Shown here piece by piece: positions 45,420-54,948 of a stretch of DNA of 64,000 nt (its first letter is position 1; each line of letters begins with the position of its first letter). The notes under the pieces are model-generated. The model saw only the letters and a list, made by a program, of their open reading frames with translations. It ran no database searches and was not told the DNA's origin. This DNA comes from a bacterium. Lineage in GTDB: Bacteria > B130-G9. The DNA lies in contig DATLAJ010000146.1 in NCBI GenBank assembly GCA_035527515.1, positions 1 to 64,000 on the forward strand, given 5' to 3'. The translations under genes and the position numbers were made by a program.

Positions 45420-46424
45420 CTATCTCATGCCCAGCTGTATCAGATCGTGCAGTCGAATCAGCCCCTTGAACTCGTCAGATTCATCCCCAACAACAGGGAG
45501 AACCGATATCTGGCTCGGACGGTCCTCCATGAGCGCCAGAGCATGGGAGGCCATCTCACTTTCATGAACCTTGGTGGGGTTCCTCGTCATCACATTGGAC
45601 ACTGGCTCGTCAATGAACTTCTCAATGTGTTCCTTCAGGAGGATTCGGCGCACATCGCCATCCGTTACGATACCCAGCAGATTATCCGCTTCATCAACCA
45701 CACACACGGCGCCAAGCGGCATCTTTGTCATCTCAGCGACCGTTTGCCTGATGGTTGTGTTCGGAGAGACAAGCCCGACCACATCCTTAGGATGCATTAC
45801 TTCCCGAACTTTCATGAGAAGCCTCCTGCCCAGGGCGCCAGCGGGATGAGACAGTGCGAAATCCTCACGCTTGATACCTTTGGCAACAATGAGTGCCGCC
45901 GCAAGGGCGTCTCCCATCGCAAGCGTCGCGGTCGTGCTCGTCGTAGGTGCGAGCCCCAGCGGACACGCCTCCTTCTTGACCCCGATATCCAGAGTGACGT
46001 CCGCAAGCTCAGCAAGCGGCGAGCTTGGTTTGCTGGTCATCGCGATTATCTTTACGTCGCGCTGCACAAGTATCCTTACCGGCCTCAATAGCTCCTCGTT
46101 GCTGCCGCCGTGAGAGATGGCGATCATCGCGTCGCCAGGACTTATCAATCCAATGTCACCATGTAGGGATTCGACTGGATGAATGAAGTAAGCCGGCGTC
46201 CCGGTGCTGGAAAAGGTGGCCGCTATCTTTCTCCCTATAAGCCCTGATTTGCCCAGGCCCGAGACAAAGACCGTGCCCCTGCTATTCAACAGAATCTGAA
46301 GCGCCGCCACAAAATCCTCATCGATCCTGTCGGCAAGCCTCAGAACTGCCTCTGCCTCCTCCCTCAGAAGCCGCCTCGCCTCGCCCACCGAACTAGTTAA
46401 TACCTTCTCGCCAAGGTCAACCAT
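45420..46424 (-). CDS. kdsD: arabinose-5-phosphate isomerase (KdsD/KpsF)
   Basis: Converts ribulose-5-phosphate to arabinose-5-phosphate, the first step to Kdo. Residues about 35-190 are the SIS sugar-isomerase domain (VFVSGLGKSGLIGRKIAATF, YFIHPVESLHGDIG, AISHGGSNEELL). Residues about 205-330 are a pair of CBS domains. 334 residues, typical of KpsF/GutQ proteins. It overlaps kdsA by eight bases, and GGAGG lies upstream of its ATG inside kdsA. Confidence 0.95.
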   Translation of the reverse strand: MVDLGEKVLTSSVGEARRLLREEAEAVLRLADRIDEDFVAALQILLNSRGTVFVSGLGKSGLIGRKIAATFSSTGTPAYFIHPVESLHGDIGLISPGDAMIAISHGGSNEELLRPVRILVQRDVKIIAMTSKPSSPLAELADVTLDIGVKKEACPLGLAPTTSTTATLAMGDALAAALIVAKGIKREDFALSHPAGALGRRLLMKVREVMHPKDVVGLVSPNTTIRQTVAEMTKMPLGAVCVVDEADNLLGIVTDGDVRRILLKEHIEKFIDEPVSNVMTRNPTKVHESEMASHALALMEDRPSQISVLPVVGDESDEFKGLIRLHDLIQLGMR

Positions 46425-47244
46425 CCCAAACGCCCTCCGTCATGGACCGCCTCATGGCCTCTCTTATCCTCAGGCAAGTCCCGACAATCCGGCGGAACGC
46501 CATCGGCGTTATCATATTTGGCCCATCACAAGGCGCCTTATCAGGATCGTTGTGAACCTCGAAGAACAGCCCGTCGCAGCCCGCACCAACGGCAGCGAAC
46601 GCCAGCGGCTCCACAAACTCCCTCGCACCGCCTGATGATCCGCCTGCCGCCCCGGGAAGCTGAACCGAGTGCGTCGCGTCGAAAACGACGGGCACGCCTA
46701 TGGCCTTCATGATCAGGATGCTACGCATATCCACCACGAGGTTCCCATAGCCCAACGTAGTGCCCCGCTCAGTCAAGAAAACCTTGTCATTCCCTGTGCT
46801 CTTCACTTTCGCCACGCTGAAGCGCATGTCCCCGGGCGACATGAACTGCCCCTTCTTGATGTTGACGGGCAGCCCAGACCGTCCTGCCTCGACCAGCAGG
46901 TCAGTCTGCCTACACAGAAATGCAGGAATCTGAAGAATATCCACCACCTGGGCAACGGTAGAAACCTGCGCCGTCTCGTGCACGTCCGTCAGAACCTTCA
47001 ACCCAAGCCGATCTTTGACGGTCTGCAACGCCTCGAGCCCCTTCTCCATCCCGATCCCCCTGAACGAGCCGATCGACGTCCGATTCGCCTTGTCGAAACT
47101 CGACTTGAAGACAAAATCAACGCCCAGCGGCTCCAACGCCTCCTGAATCATCTCGGCCACCATGACGGCATGATCAGCCGACTCCACCACGCACGGACCA
47201 GCGATCAAGAAAAGTCCCCTATCTTCAGGTCCCACAAGCATCAT
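46417..47244 (-). CDS. kdsA: 3-deoxy-8-phosphooctulonate synthase (KdsA)
   Basis: Condenses arabinose-5-phosphate with phosphoenolpyruvate to Kdo-8-phosphate. LFLIAGPCVVES opens the TIM barrel. FKSSFDKANRTS, GLKVLTDVHE, QIPAFLCRQTDLL and FDATHSVQLPGAAGG are KdsA signatures. 275 residues. ATGATG start with GGAGAG upstream. It overlaps the SDR epimerase gene by four bases and kdsD by eight, forming a translationally coupled set. Confidence 0.97.
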   Translation of the reverse strand: MMLVGPEDRGLFLIAGPCVVESADHAVMVAEMIQEALEPLGVDFVFKSSFDKANRTSIGSFRGIGMEKGLEALQTVKDRLGLKVLTDVHETAQVSTVAQVVDILQIPAFLCRQTDLLVEAGRSGLPVNIKKGQFMSPGDMRFSVAKVKSTGNDKVFLTERGTTLGYGNLVVDMRSILIMKAIGVPVVFDATHSVQLPGAAGGSSGGAREFVEPLAFAAVGAGCDGLFFEVHNDPDKAPCDGPNMITPMAFRRIVGTCLRIREAMRRSMTEGVWDG

Positions 47245-48206
47245 CTATCTCTCCTGGCCGCTATTTGTGTCTCCCCCCCATCAAGAACACGCTTACAATA
47301 TGTCCTCAAACCGTCCTCGACGCCTATTCGGGCCTCGTAGCCGAGCCCATCCCGAGCTGCCCCGATGTCGGCAAGCGAGTGCATCACGTCCCCAGGACGC
47401 CGGTCAATGTGCACCGCCGGAACCCGAACGCCTATGTATTCACCCAGCAGCTCGGCAAGACGGTTTACCGTGATCCTCGTGCCACAGGCGATATTGAAGA
47501 CACTGCCGGCGCAGTTGGGCGCTTCGGTTCCGGCGAGGTTGGCATCCACAACGTTCTCAACAAAAGTGAAGTCCCGGGTCTGTTCCCCGTCGCCGTATAT
47601 CTGCGGCGCCTCCCCTTGCAGGAGTGCCGCTACGAACTTAGGAACAACGGCTGCGTAGTGTGAAGTTGGGTCCTGCCGTGGCCCGAAGACGTTGAAGTAA
47701 CGCAATGAGACAGTCTCAAGTCCGAAAAGCTGGAAGAAGACCCGGCAATAGTATTCACCTGCCAGCTTCGAGACTGCGTAGGGCGAAAGAGGCGCAGGAG
47801 CCATCGTCTCCAGCTTCGGCAGCACCTCAGAATCACCATAGACAGACGAGGATGACGCATACACAAAACGCTTCACGCCCGCCTCTCTCGCAACCTGAAG
47901 CATGTTCAGCGTTCCTACAACGTTCGCATTGTTTGTAGCTATCGGGTCCTTCACTGAGCGAGGCACCGAAGGAAGAGCGGCCTGATGCAGCACATACTTA
48001 ACCCCCAAGACCGCCCTCTTGCACATGGACAGGTCGGCGATATCACCCTCGAGAACTTCTATCCTGTCCCAAAAAGCCGAGAGATTCTCTCGCTTCCCTG
48101 TGCTGAAGTTGTCGAGCACTCTCACTGTCCTGCCCAGCCGCACGAGGCGCTCGGCTATGTTTGACCCTATAAAGCCGGCGCCTCCAGTAACTAGATAGAT
48201 GCTCAT
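47241..48206 (-). CDS. SDR family NAD-dependent epimerase (UDP-sugar 4-epimerase type)
   Basis: About 321 residues of the extended SDR family. The Rossmann NAD motif is TGGAGFIGSN, and the catalytic set is S-S-S and YAVSKLAGEYY. FNVFGPRQDPTSHYAAVVP is typical of UDP-GlcNAc/GlcNAcA or UDP-galactose 4-epimerases. Start chosen at ATG 48206 (MSIYLVTGG). Its first 338 bases are duplicated at 50093-50430. It supplies nucleotide sugars for the glycan. Confidence 0.92.
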   Translation of the reverse strand: MSIYLVTGGAGFIGSNIAERLVRLGRTVRVLDNFSTGKRENLSAFWDRIEVLEGDIADLSMCKRAVLGVKYVLHQAALPSVPRSVKDPIATNNANVVGTLNMLQVAREAGVKRFVYASSSSVYGDSEVLPKLETMAPAPLSPYAVSKLAGEYYCRVFFQLFGLETVSLRYFNVFGPRQDPTSHYAAVVPKFVAALLQGEAPQIYGDGEQTRDFTFVENVVDANLAGTEAPNCAGSVFNIACGTRITVNRLAELLGEYIGVRVPAVHIDRRPGDVMHSLADIGAARDGLGYEARIGVEDGLRTYCKRVLDGGETQIAARRDR

Positions 48207-48377
48207 CTCACTCAATGTCTGTTGGTTTAAGATACCGGCCAAGAACACAACTACACCACCCTCGGACGGGGCTGCTTATGCTCGCTCCCGACAACTCAGT
48301 GTCTACCTATCTTACTGCTGGCTTGCGCAAATGTCAAATCCCGATCGGAGAATTGCGGGTTCATCTGTCCCTGATTT

Positions 48378-49988
48378 CTAGTTTGTGGGTTCTCGCGCAG
48401 AAGCCTCCGGACTGCGCCGCAAAAGGAGATATACTACTCCGTCACTCAGGGTCACAATGGGTCTCAACTCGAACAAATGCCTTATGTAAGCAAAATCGCA
48501 GGGAACAGCCCGATCCCGGGGAGCGAAGCAAAGCAGATAAATGCTCGTGTCCGAGGCGTTGGCACGTTCATCAGAGTCGTTTATCGCGGAATTGGAAGGG
48601 CCTTTTTCTGCTCTGATCCCTGTAAGTATGTACATGGCCTCGGGGGCATTGGTGTAAATCCTCCCGCTCAGAGGATTTCTTCGCAACCAGTCAACCAAGG
48701 CGGACTCCCTCCACTCGGTGGTGCCATAGCCCTCCACGCCGGACTGAACACAGGTCGAAACGAGCTCTATGAGGTTGCGCCCAGGAACAAGCACGAGCCA
48801 AACCATGCACAAGGCAAGCACCAGGCGATGACTTCTCAACACGCACGAGCTGCGTTTCTCCCGGCCGGGTAGCGAGTCAGCCAATTTAAACCCGATTAGC
48901 AATGTTGGCACATACACAGGTAACATGAACCTCTCGAGGTCTCGCAGTGAGGAGTCGACTAACTTGGCAGAAAAGAGGGCCATCATATATGCAGCCCAGA
49001 AGACCGCCAATGGGTGCAGGAGCTGCCGCATACGACCCACCTTTCGTATGTTCGCAAACGCCTTTAACGCCAGAATCGCGCCGAGCGCCGCAATCCCAAA
49101 CCGGATTGACTTGATCGAAATGTCTGTAGCAGGAGAACACCACCCGCCTATCACCCGGAGGATGCTAACCATAGTAACCAAAGCATGTCCGAGAGTCTGC
49201 ATCGGCTCGGTAGCGAAGCCTCTGCGAGGTCCAGTGAGCGTCGAGCTTACCCAGTGGTTCCTCAGCAGCCACAGAGCCAGTGGGACTGTCGATATACCCC
49301 CGAATAGAAATGCTCGCCTAAGTGTAGGCAAGAGGCCAGTGTCTCCTCGGACAAGGATCAGGGCTACACCTGCCAACACCAGGCTCAGCCCAATGTATCT
49401 CTGGAGACACCCTAACGCCGTAATCGCCGACAATAAAAAGAGAAGGGAGGGAGCTCCCGATTTCATATACCTCAGTGCAATTATATAAAACGCAATACAG
49501 AGAACGATGAAAATGGGCTCCGACAGAGCTATGCTGCAAACTCGCACCAGGGGCGCCGAAACTAACACTGACACTGAGCCCGTGACCGCCAGGACTCGCG
49601 ACCTCACGTGCCCTAGGAACAGCCACGCCGAGAGCGAAACGATGAGCCCGAAAGCGGCCGCGTTGACACACCTGGCCGCGCTGACGGGTTCAACGCCGGC
49701 GAGTCCGAGGGAAGCGAGCAGGGCTGAGAACAGTGGCGGCCACAAAGTGATTGGCTCGCCAGTATAGCTCGTTAAGCCATTACCAGAAACGAGGCTGACC
49801 GCTCCGGATATATATTGAACGGAGTCTCTGGTAAGGCCAGGTCCGTACTTTGAAGTAACTACTGTCACCAACCCTACCGCCGCCAACCCGAGGCCTGCGA
49901 TGAACAACCAAGCCAACAGACTCTTGCGGCCTCCAGCACTCGTCCCATCCTGTTGGAGACGACCAGAGCACGCTGATGTTTCAGTCAT
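48378..49988 (-). CDS. GT-C family membrane glycosyltransferase (PMT_2/ArnT-like)
   Basis: About 536 residues with about ten hydrophobic segments. The early periplasmic loop GLTRDSVQYISGA (D in place of the usual DE) and LTSYTGEPITLWPPLFSALL are typical of dolichyl-phosphate-mannose mannosyltransferase-like GT-C enzymes. The donor would be a polyprenyl-phosphate sugar. The gene lies alone between the epimerase and its truncated copy, with no overlap to either, consistent with insertion between or persistence within a duplication. ATG 49988 has AGGTGG upstream. Confidence 0.8.
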   Translation of the reverse strand: MTETSACSGRLQQDGTSAGGRKSLLAWLFIAGLGLAAVGLVTVVTSKYGPGLTRDSVQYISGAVSLVSGNGLTSYTGEPITLWPPLFSALLASLGLAGVEPVSAARCVNAAAFGLIVSLSAWLFLGHVRSRVLAVTGSVSVLVSAPLVRVCSIALSEPIFIVLCIAFYIIALRYMKSGAPSLLFLLSAITALGCLQRYIGLSLVLAGVALILVRGDTGLLPTLRRAFLFGGISTVPLALWLLRNHWVSSTLTGPRRGFATEPMQTLGHALVTMVSILRVIGGWCSPATDISIKSIRFGIAALGAILALKAFANIRKVGRMRQLLHPLAVFWAAYMMALFSAKLVDSSLRDLERFMLPVYVPTLLIGFKLADSLPGREKRSSCVLRSHRLVLALCMVWLVLVPGRNLIELVSTCVQSGVEGYGTTEWRESALVDWLRRNPLSGRIYTNAPEAMYILTGIRAEKGPSNSAINDSDERANASDTSIYLLCFAPRDRAVPCDFAYIRHLFELRPIVTLSDGVVYLLLRRSPEASAREPTN

Positions 49989-50064
49989 AGCCACCTCTCT
50001 CTACTTGGATTGTCAACTCGCGGTCCGTCAAGAAAGGTAATAGCGGAATTTCACTAGAGCGCCC

Positions 50065-50430
50065 CTACCAACGTAAGTCCAGAAAGTCGAATCGCTTCAC
50101 GCCCGCCTCTCTCGCAGCCTGAAGCATGTTCAGCGTTCCTACAACGTTCGCATTGTTTGTAGCTATCGGGTCCTTCACTGAGCGAGGCACCGAGGGAAGA
50201 GCGGCCTGATGCAGCACATACTTAACCCCTAAGACCGCCCTCTTGCACACGGACAGCTCGGCGATATCACCCTCGATCACGTCTATACTGTCCCCAAAAG
50301 CCGAGAGATTCTCTCGCTTCCCAGTGCTGAAGTTGTCGAGCACCCTCACTGCCCTGCCCAGACGCACGAGGCGCTCGGCTATGTTTGACCCTATGAAACC
50401 GGCGCCCCCAGTAACTAGATAGACATCCAT
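50065..50430 (-). pseudogene. truncated duplicate of the SDR epimerase
   Basis: MDVYLVTGGAGFIGSN and the next 100 residues are almost identical to the epimerase at 47241-48206. The match stops at 50093, after which a foreign tail FDFLDLRW leads to a stop. The catalytic YxxxK region is missing, so no activity is expected. Homologous DNA is 338 bases long in each copy. Probably a remnant of a tandem duplication. Confidence 0.85.
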
Positions 50431-50707
50431 CCTACACACTCACTTTCGATCAAAAAGACGTTCCAATAATGCTCACACTCAGACTAGCCTACCAGCTTGC
50501 CTTTTTCAATATCGATTCGCAATTGCATAAACATTATCACGACCACGCAGGGTGCGAGGTCGCAACGCAAGCCTACTCAATACTGCGTTTAGCGGCGGCG
50601 CCCCAAAAAAGCTCCGAGCAGACGGTCGGAACGCCCAGACATCGCGCCATAAGACCTGGCCTGGCGAAGCAACGCGTCAATCAGAGCACTCGTTCGGTTC
50701 AATCGCG

Positions 50708-51940
50708 CTATTCGCAGCGCGATGAGATGCCCCCATTCATCAGCTCGCGCTGCCCAGGCTCTTTCGCGCTGCCCAGACTCTCTCTCGCTGCCAACGTCGC
50801 AGCATCATAGACTTCCTTCAGGCTCACGTGCGCTCGAAGGGCGGCATCTCGACACGACTTATAGTCCGGAGCCACATTCATAATCTCGTCTGAAGTCCTG
50901 CCGATCTTAACTGTTACCTGCCCATATTCGGTGTCAACGAGAGTGCTTTCTCTGAAAAGCTTCCTACGATTCACCTCGCCAACTCGCACTCCGAGCGTGC
51001 TCGTGTGCACAAAGACCGCCCTGAGGCAATCATCCAGCTTCTCGTGCGACGTGAGAACGCTGAGTATGAACCCCGCCCGGCCCTTCTTCATCACAGTCGG
51101 CGTTACGAACACATCGAGGGCACCCTCACCAAAGAGCGCCTCGCAGGCGGCGCTCAGCAGCTCCGCGCTCATGTCATCGATGTTGGTCTCTAGAAGGACG
51201 ACCTGATCGTGATCGTACTCACCGCTGTCCGTATCGCCGATCACGACCCTCAACATATTCGGTATCTCAAGGTCCCTCGTGCCAAGCCCATAACCAATGG
51301 CATTCACCTTCATCGGCGGCATGGCCCCGAAAGCGACGCAGAGATTCCGCAGAAGCGCTGCCCCGGTCGGGGTAACAAGCTCCGCCTCGATCCCACGCGA
51401 ATAGACTGGCAGCCCCTTGAGCAGCGCAAGGGTCGCCGGCGCCGGGACAGGAATCTCGCCATGCTGGCACTTCACGAAACCAGTTCCGACGTGAACTCTG
51501 GAGCAATATGCCCTCTCGATGCCCAATAGCTCGAGCGCAGCAATGGAGCCAATGATGTCAACTATGGAATCAAGGGCTCCTACCTCGTGAAAATGAATCG
51601 TTTCAGCATCTTTTTGATGAATGCCGCCCTCGACCTTCGCGACCTGCTCGAAGACCGCCTTGCTCTTGGCCTTAACAGCGTCGCTCAGCTCGCTCTGGTC
51701 GATAATCTTGAGTATGTCACCCAGGTGTCGATGCACGTGCTCCTCCCCGGCATCAACCCGGAACTTCGTGCCCGACAACGCCCCCTTCATGCCCTTCACT
51801 GCGCTCAGCTCAACCCCGGAGACCTTGAGCTTGCGCAGCTCCTGCTCGAGCCGATCAAGTGATAGGCCAGCATCCAGCAAAGAGCCGATAAACATGTCCC
51901 CGCTGGCCCCGGAGAAACAATCGAAGTATGCGATTCTCAC
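50708..51940 (-). CDS. larC: nickel-pincer cofactor biosynthesis protein LarC
   Basis: Inserts nickel into the pyridinium bis-thiocarboxylate mononucleotide to complete the pincer cofactor first found in lactate racemase. MRIAYFDCFSGASGDMF start, histidine-rich EEHVHRHLGDI and TIHFHEVGALDSIVDIIGS (nickel-handling), and VTPTGAALL are family signatures. 410 residues, full length in one frame, so no programmed frameshift is needed. It is one base downstream of larB. Confidence 0.95.
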   Translation of the reverse strand: MRIAYFDCFSGASGDMFIGSLLDAGLSLDRLEQELRKLKVSGVELSAVKGMKGALSGTKFRVDAGEEHVHRHLGDILKIIDQSELSDAVKAKSKAVFEQVAKVEGGIHQKDAETIHFHEVGALDSIVDIIGSIAALELLGIERAYCSRVHVGTGFVKCQHGEIPVPAPATLALLKGLPVYSRGIEAELVTPTGAALLRNLCVAFGAMPPMKVNAIGYGLGTRDLEIPNMLRVVIGDTDSGEYDHDQVVLLETNIDDMSAELLSAACEALFGEGALDVFVTPTVMKKGRAGFILSVLTSHEKLDDCLRAVFVHTSTLGVRVGEVNRRKLFRESTLVDTEYGQVTVKIGRTSDEIMNVAPDYKSCRDAALRAHVSLKEVYDAATLAARESLGSAKEPGQRELMNGGISSRCE

Positions 51941-51941
51941 G

Positions 51942-52694
51942 TTATTCTCCCATCCGGTTTATCACGCTGGCCGCATATCCAGCTCCAAAACCGTTGTCAA
52001 TGTTCACCACCAAGACGCCCGGCACGCACGAGTTCAGCATCCCCAGCAAAGCCGAGAGACCTCCGAAACTTGCGCCGTATCCCACGCTAGTCGGCACCGC
52101 GATGACCGGCCTATCCACAACCCCGCCAACGATGCTTGGCAGGGCGCCCTCCATGCCGGCCACGACGACGATAACGTTTGCAGACGTCAACTTCTCCCTG
52201 CTCCCAAGAAGCCGATGAAGGCCCGCAACACCAACGTCGTACAGCCGGTCCACCCGGTTGCCCATTGCCTCAGCGGTTACGGCCGCCTCCTCTGCTATCG
52301 GTAGGTCCGACGTGCCCGCGCTCACGATCAAGATCAGATTATCATTCACCGGACTGCGCCGCTCACCGACCAGCACCACCCTCGCCGTCTCGAAATAGAC
52401 TGCACTGCTTTCGACATTCCGGATCGCATCAAACACCGAGTCGCTGGCTTTTGTCGCCAGGATGGGCGCCCCATAAGAGGAAAGAGTCTGCACAATCTTG
52501 GCGATCTGCTCGTTCGTCTTGCCCGTGCAGAGCACCACCTCGGCAAATCCCTTGCGCAGAGCTCTATGAGTATCGACTTTGGCCCAGCCCAGGTCCTCGT
52601 AAGGAAGAGACTTCAGCCGTTCAAACGCCTCGCCGGGCGTGGTCTTGTGCGCCGAAACGTCCGAAAGAAGCTCCCTAATACTCTCTCTGTCCAC
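51942..52694 (-). CDS. larB: pyridinium-3,5-biscarboxylic acid mononucleotide synthase LarB
   Basis: Carboxylates and hydrolyses nicotinic acid adenine dinucleotide in the first step of pincer cofactor synthesis. The C-terminal part is AIR-carboxylase-like: SAGTSDLPIAEEAAVTAE, YDVGVAGLHRLL, VVAGMEGALPSIVGG, VPTSVGYGASFGG. 250 residues, normal length. It overlaps larE by 20 bases. Confidence 0.95.
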   Translation of the reverse strand: MDRESIRELLSDVSAHKTTPGEAFERLKSLPYEDLGWAKVDTHRALRKGFAEVVLCTGKTNEQIAKIVQTLSSYGAPILATKASDSVFDAIRNVESSAVYFETARVVLVGERRSPVNDNLILIVSAGTSDLPIAEEAAVTAEAMGNRVDRLYDVGVAGLHRLLGSREKLTSANVIVVVAGMEGALPSIVGGVVDRPVIAVPTSVGYGASFGGLSALLGMLNSCVPGVLVVNIDNGFGAGYAASVINRMGE

Positions 52695-53550
52695 GGCTAA
52701 CCCCTTCTTTGAGCACCTCGTTCATGCTGCCTGTTCTGTATCCCTCAACGTCCAAGCTTACGAACGTGTAGCCAAGCGCTTTGAAACTCTCAACTATCAC
52801 CGCCGCAATCTCTTTCTCAACTACCCGCGGGAGGTCCGCACTGGGAACCTCGATTCTCGCTGTGTCCGCGTGGTCCCGCACCCTGACTTGGCTAAAACCC
52901 AACTCCCTCATGAACTCCTCGCACGCCTCTATCCTGGAAAGTCGCTCCACCGTTAGCTTCTCCCCAAACGGAACACGCGTCGCCAGACACGAATTCGACG
53001 GCTTGTCCCAAGTCGGAAGGCCGAATCCCTTGGACAGGGCGACGATCTCACGCTTCCCAAGCCTCGCCTCCCTGAGCGGGCTTCGGATGCCAAGCTCCCT
53101 GGCCGCCCTCATCCCCGGACGGTAATCGCTCTCGTCGTCTTGGTTCACACCGTTCACTACGACAGCTGCCCCCACCTTTGCCGCCTCCCGGAGCAGCAGG
53201 TCACCGACGAGCGTCCCACAGCGATAGCACCGGTCCTTCCCGTTTGCCACGAATTCTGCGTCCGTCATCTGATCCGCCGGGAAAACAACGTGCCTGACGC
53301 CGAGCTCCTGGGCCAGCAACTTCGCCTGCTCAAGCTCGTGCCGCGGATATATCTTGCCCGTCGCCGTCTCCGCAGTTACCGCGCTGCCCAGAACGTCAGA
53401 GGCCACCTTCAGCAGAAAGGCGCTGTCCGCTCCCCCAGAATAGGCAACGAGAACGCTCTGCATTCCGGCAAGCAGGCTCCTCAGTTGCTGGAGCTTCTCG
53501 GAAGTTGCTACATATTCAGACTTGGTGCCGCGGATTGGGGCCTCCTCCAC
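52675..53550 (-). CDS. larE: ATP-dependent sacrificial sulfur transferase LarE
   Basis: Converts the two carboxylates of the LarB product to thiocarboxylates. PP-loop VAYSGGADSAFLLKVA, CYRCGTLVGDLLL, and DKPSNSCLATRVPFG, whose cysteine is the likely sacrificial or cluster-binding one. 291 residues. First gene of the larE-larB-larC set. No lactate racemase (larA) gene is present in the window, so the client enzyme lies elsewhere. Confidence 0.95.
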   Translation of the reverse strand: MEEAPIRGTKSEYVATSEKLQQLRSLLAGMQSVLVAYSGGADSAFLLKVASDVLGSAVTAETATGKIYPRHELEQAKLLAQELGVRHVVFPADQMTDAEFVANGKDRCYRCGTLVGDLLLREAAKVGAAVVVNGVNQDDESDYRPGMRAARELGIRSPLREARLGKREIVALSKGFGLPTWDKPSNSCLATRVPFGEKLTVERLSRIEACEEFMRELGFSQVRVRDHADTARIEVPSADLPRVVEKEIAAVIVESFKALGYTFVSLDVEGYRTGSMNEVLKEGVSRGQREY

Positions 53551-53637
53551 AAGAATCCGGCCTTCTGCCCCCCCCAGATCTGACTCACTCCTTCTCCGTT
53601 CACAATGGCCGCCAAACCAAAGAACGCCGGCCCAACG

Positions 53638-54948
53638 TCAGTGATCGCAGATATTCTCCCCGGACGTCAGCACGCCCGCAGCATAGGCCTCGATCAGCGC
53701 CTTTGGCTCATCGCTCGAGACGCCCACAATCACATCTATGTTCTGCTCGTCAAAGAGCCTCTTGGCCCGCGAACCCATCCCACCAGAGATGATGACGTTG
53801 ACCTCGTGCTCGCTCAGCCACTTGGGCAGAAGACCCGGCTCGTGAGCCGGCGAGCTGATCGTTTCGGGGCCGGTTATTTGCTTATTTGCTGCGTCAACAC
53901 CGAAAATTGCGAACTGCTCGCAGTGTCCAAAATGCGGTGACAGCTTGCCACCGACAATGGGAATCGCTACTCGCATCTGGTCCTCCTTGTGATCTGTCGC
54001 TGAGATCGAGTCAGGCGTTTTGGCCGTGAGCTCCGCACCACCGCCGGCCCACCCTGGCAGGCCCGCGGTCTTCTCCCGTCTGTAATCAAGAACTCCCCTG
54101 GCAATCTGGGCGAACGCCGCCGCCGCGCCCGGGCCCTCGCCCTCGCCTGCCAACGGCCTGCCAGCGTCCGACGCGACAACGATCGCCGGATCGATGGGTA
54201 TGCTCCCCAGGTATGGGACACGCAGTTCACGGGCCATCTTTGCCCCACCGCCGGCCTTGAAAATGTCCACCCTCTCGCCACAATTGGGACACACGAAACC
54301 GCTCATGTTCTCAATCACACCAATTACAGGTACACGAAGCTTCTCGCAAAAATTGATGCACTTCCGCACATCGATCAGCGATAACTCCTGAGGCGTAGTT
54401 ACGATGATTGCTCCGTCAACGTCCTGAATCAGCTGGGCAACTGAGAGCGGCTCATCGCCCGTGCCAGGCGGCGAATCCACGATCAAATAGTCCAGATCGC
54501 CCCACCGAACGTCCTTCAAAAACTGCTTTATCACGCCGTATTTCATCGGCCCCCGCCAGATGACAGCCGTATCGCTCCTGTCGAGCAAGAAACCGATGGA
54601 CATGACCTTCAGATGCTCGCCGACTGAGACGGGGAGAATCTTATGTTCCAGGCCCTCGGCCCTCGCGTTCTCAAGGCCGAGCAGCTTCGGGATACTTGGC
54701 CCGTGAATGTCTATATCCAGAAGGCCCACTTTATTGCCTTGCTCCCCCAGAAAAAGCGCGAGGTTCGCAGCAACCGTGCTCTTCCCCACACCGCCCTTGC
54801 CAGACAGAACAAGTATCTTATGCCCGATATGCGAGAGTTGGCCAGCAATCTCCTGACGGTCGTCGAGGTCGCTTTTCATCTTGCCATCTGTTCCCTGGCG
54901 TGCGAAACCGCCCTGCCCCGAACGTCCACATCCTTCGCCGCTTTTCAT
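53638..54948 (-). CDS. mrp: Mrp/NBP35 P-loop ATPase fused to a C-terminal ORP (NifX-like) domain
   Basis: 436 residues. Residues about 40-290 are a Mrp/ApbC iron-sulfur carrier ATPase: deviant Walker A SGKGGVGKST (49-58), IVDSPPGTGDEP, and CPNCG, whose cysteines bridge an iron-sulfur cluster in Mrp dimers. Residues 325-436 are a dinitrogenase cofactor/orange-protein domain (MRVAIPIVGGKLSPHFGHCE). This is the architecture known as MrpORP in Desulfovibrio. An internal ATG at 53976 begins exactly at the ORP domain and has AAGGAGG five bases upstream (53982-53988), so a separate ORP chain may also be made. It overlaps the methyltransferase gene by four bases. Confidence 0.93.
   Translation of the reverse strand: MKSGEGCGRSGQGGFARQGTDGKMKSDLDDRQEIAGQLSHIGHKILVLSGKGGVGKSTVAANLALFLGEQGNKVGLLDIDIHGPSIPKLLGLENARAEGLEHKILPVSVGEHLKVMSIGFLLDRSDTAVIWRGPMKYGVIKQFLKDVRWGDLDYLIVDSPPGTGDEPLSVAQLIQDVDGAIIVTTPQELSLIDVRKCINFCEKLRVPVIGVIENMSGFVCPNCGERVDIFKAGGGAKMARELRVPYLGSIPIDPAIVVASDAGRPLAGEGEGPGAAAAFAQIARGVLDYRREKTAGLPGWAGGGAELTAKTPDSISATDHKEDQMRVAIPIVGGKLSPHFGHCEQFAIFGVDAANKQITGPETISSPAHEPGLLPKWLSEHEVNVIISGGMGSRAKRLFDEQNIDVIVGVSSDEPKALIEAYAAGVLTSGENICDH
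53982..53988 (-). promoter_or_regulatory. internal Shine-Dalgarno site for the ORP domain
   Basis: On the minus strand AAGGAGG is followed by five bases and an in-frame ATG (53976) at the first residue of the ORP domain. The site is as strong as any gene start in the region. Confidence 0.6.
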
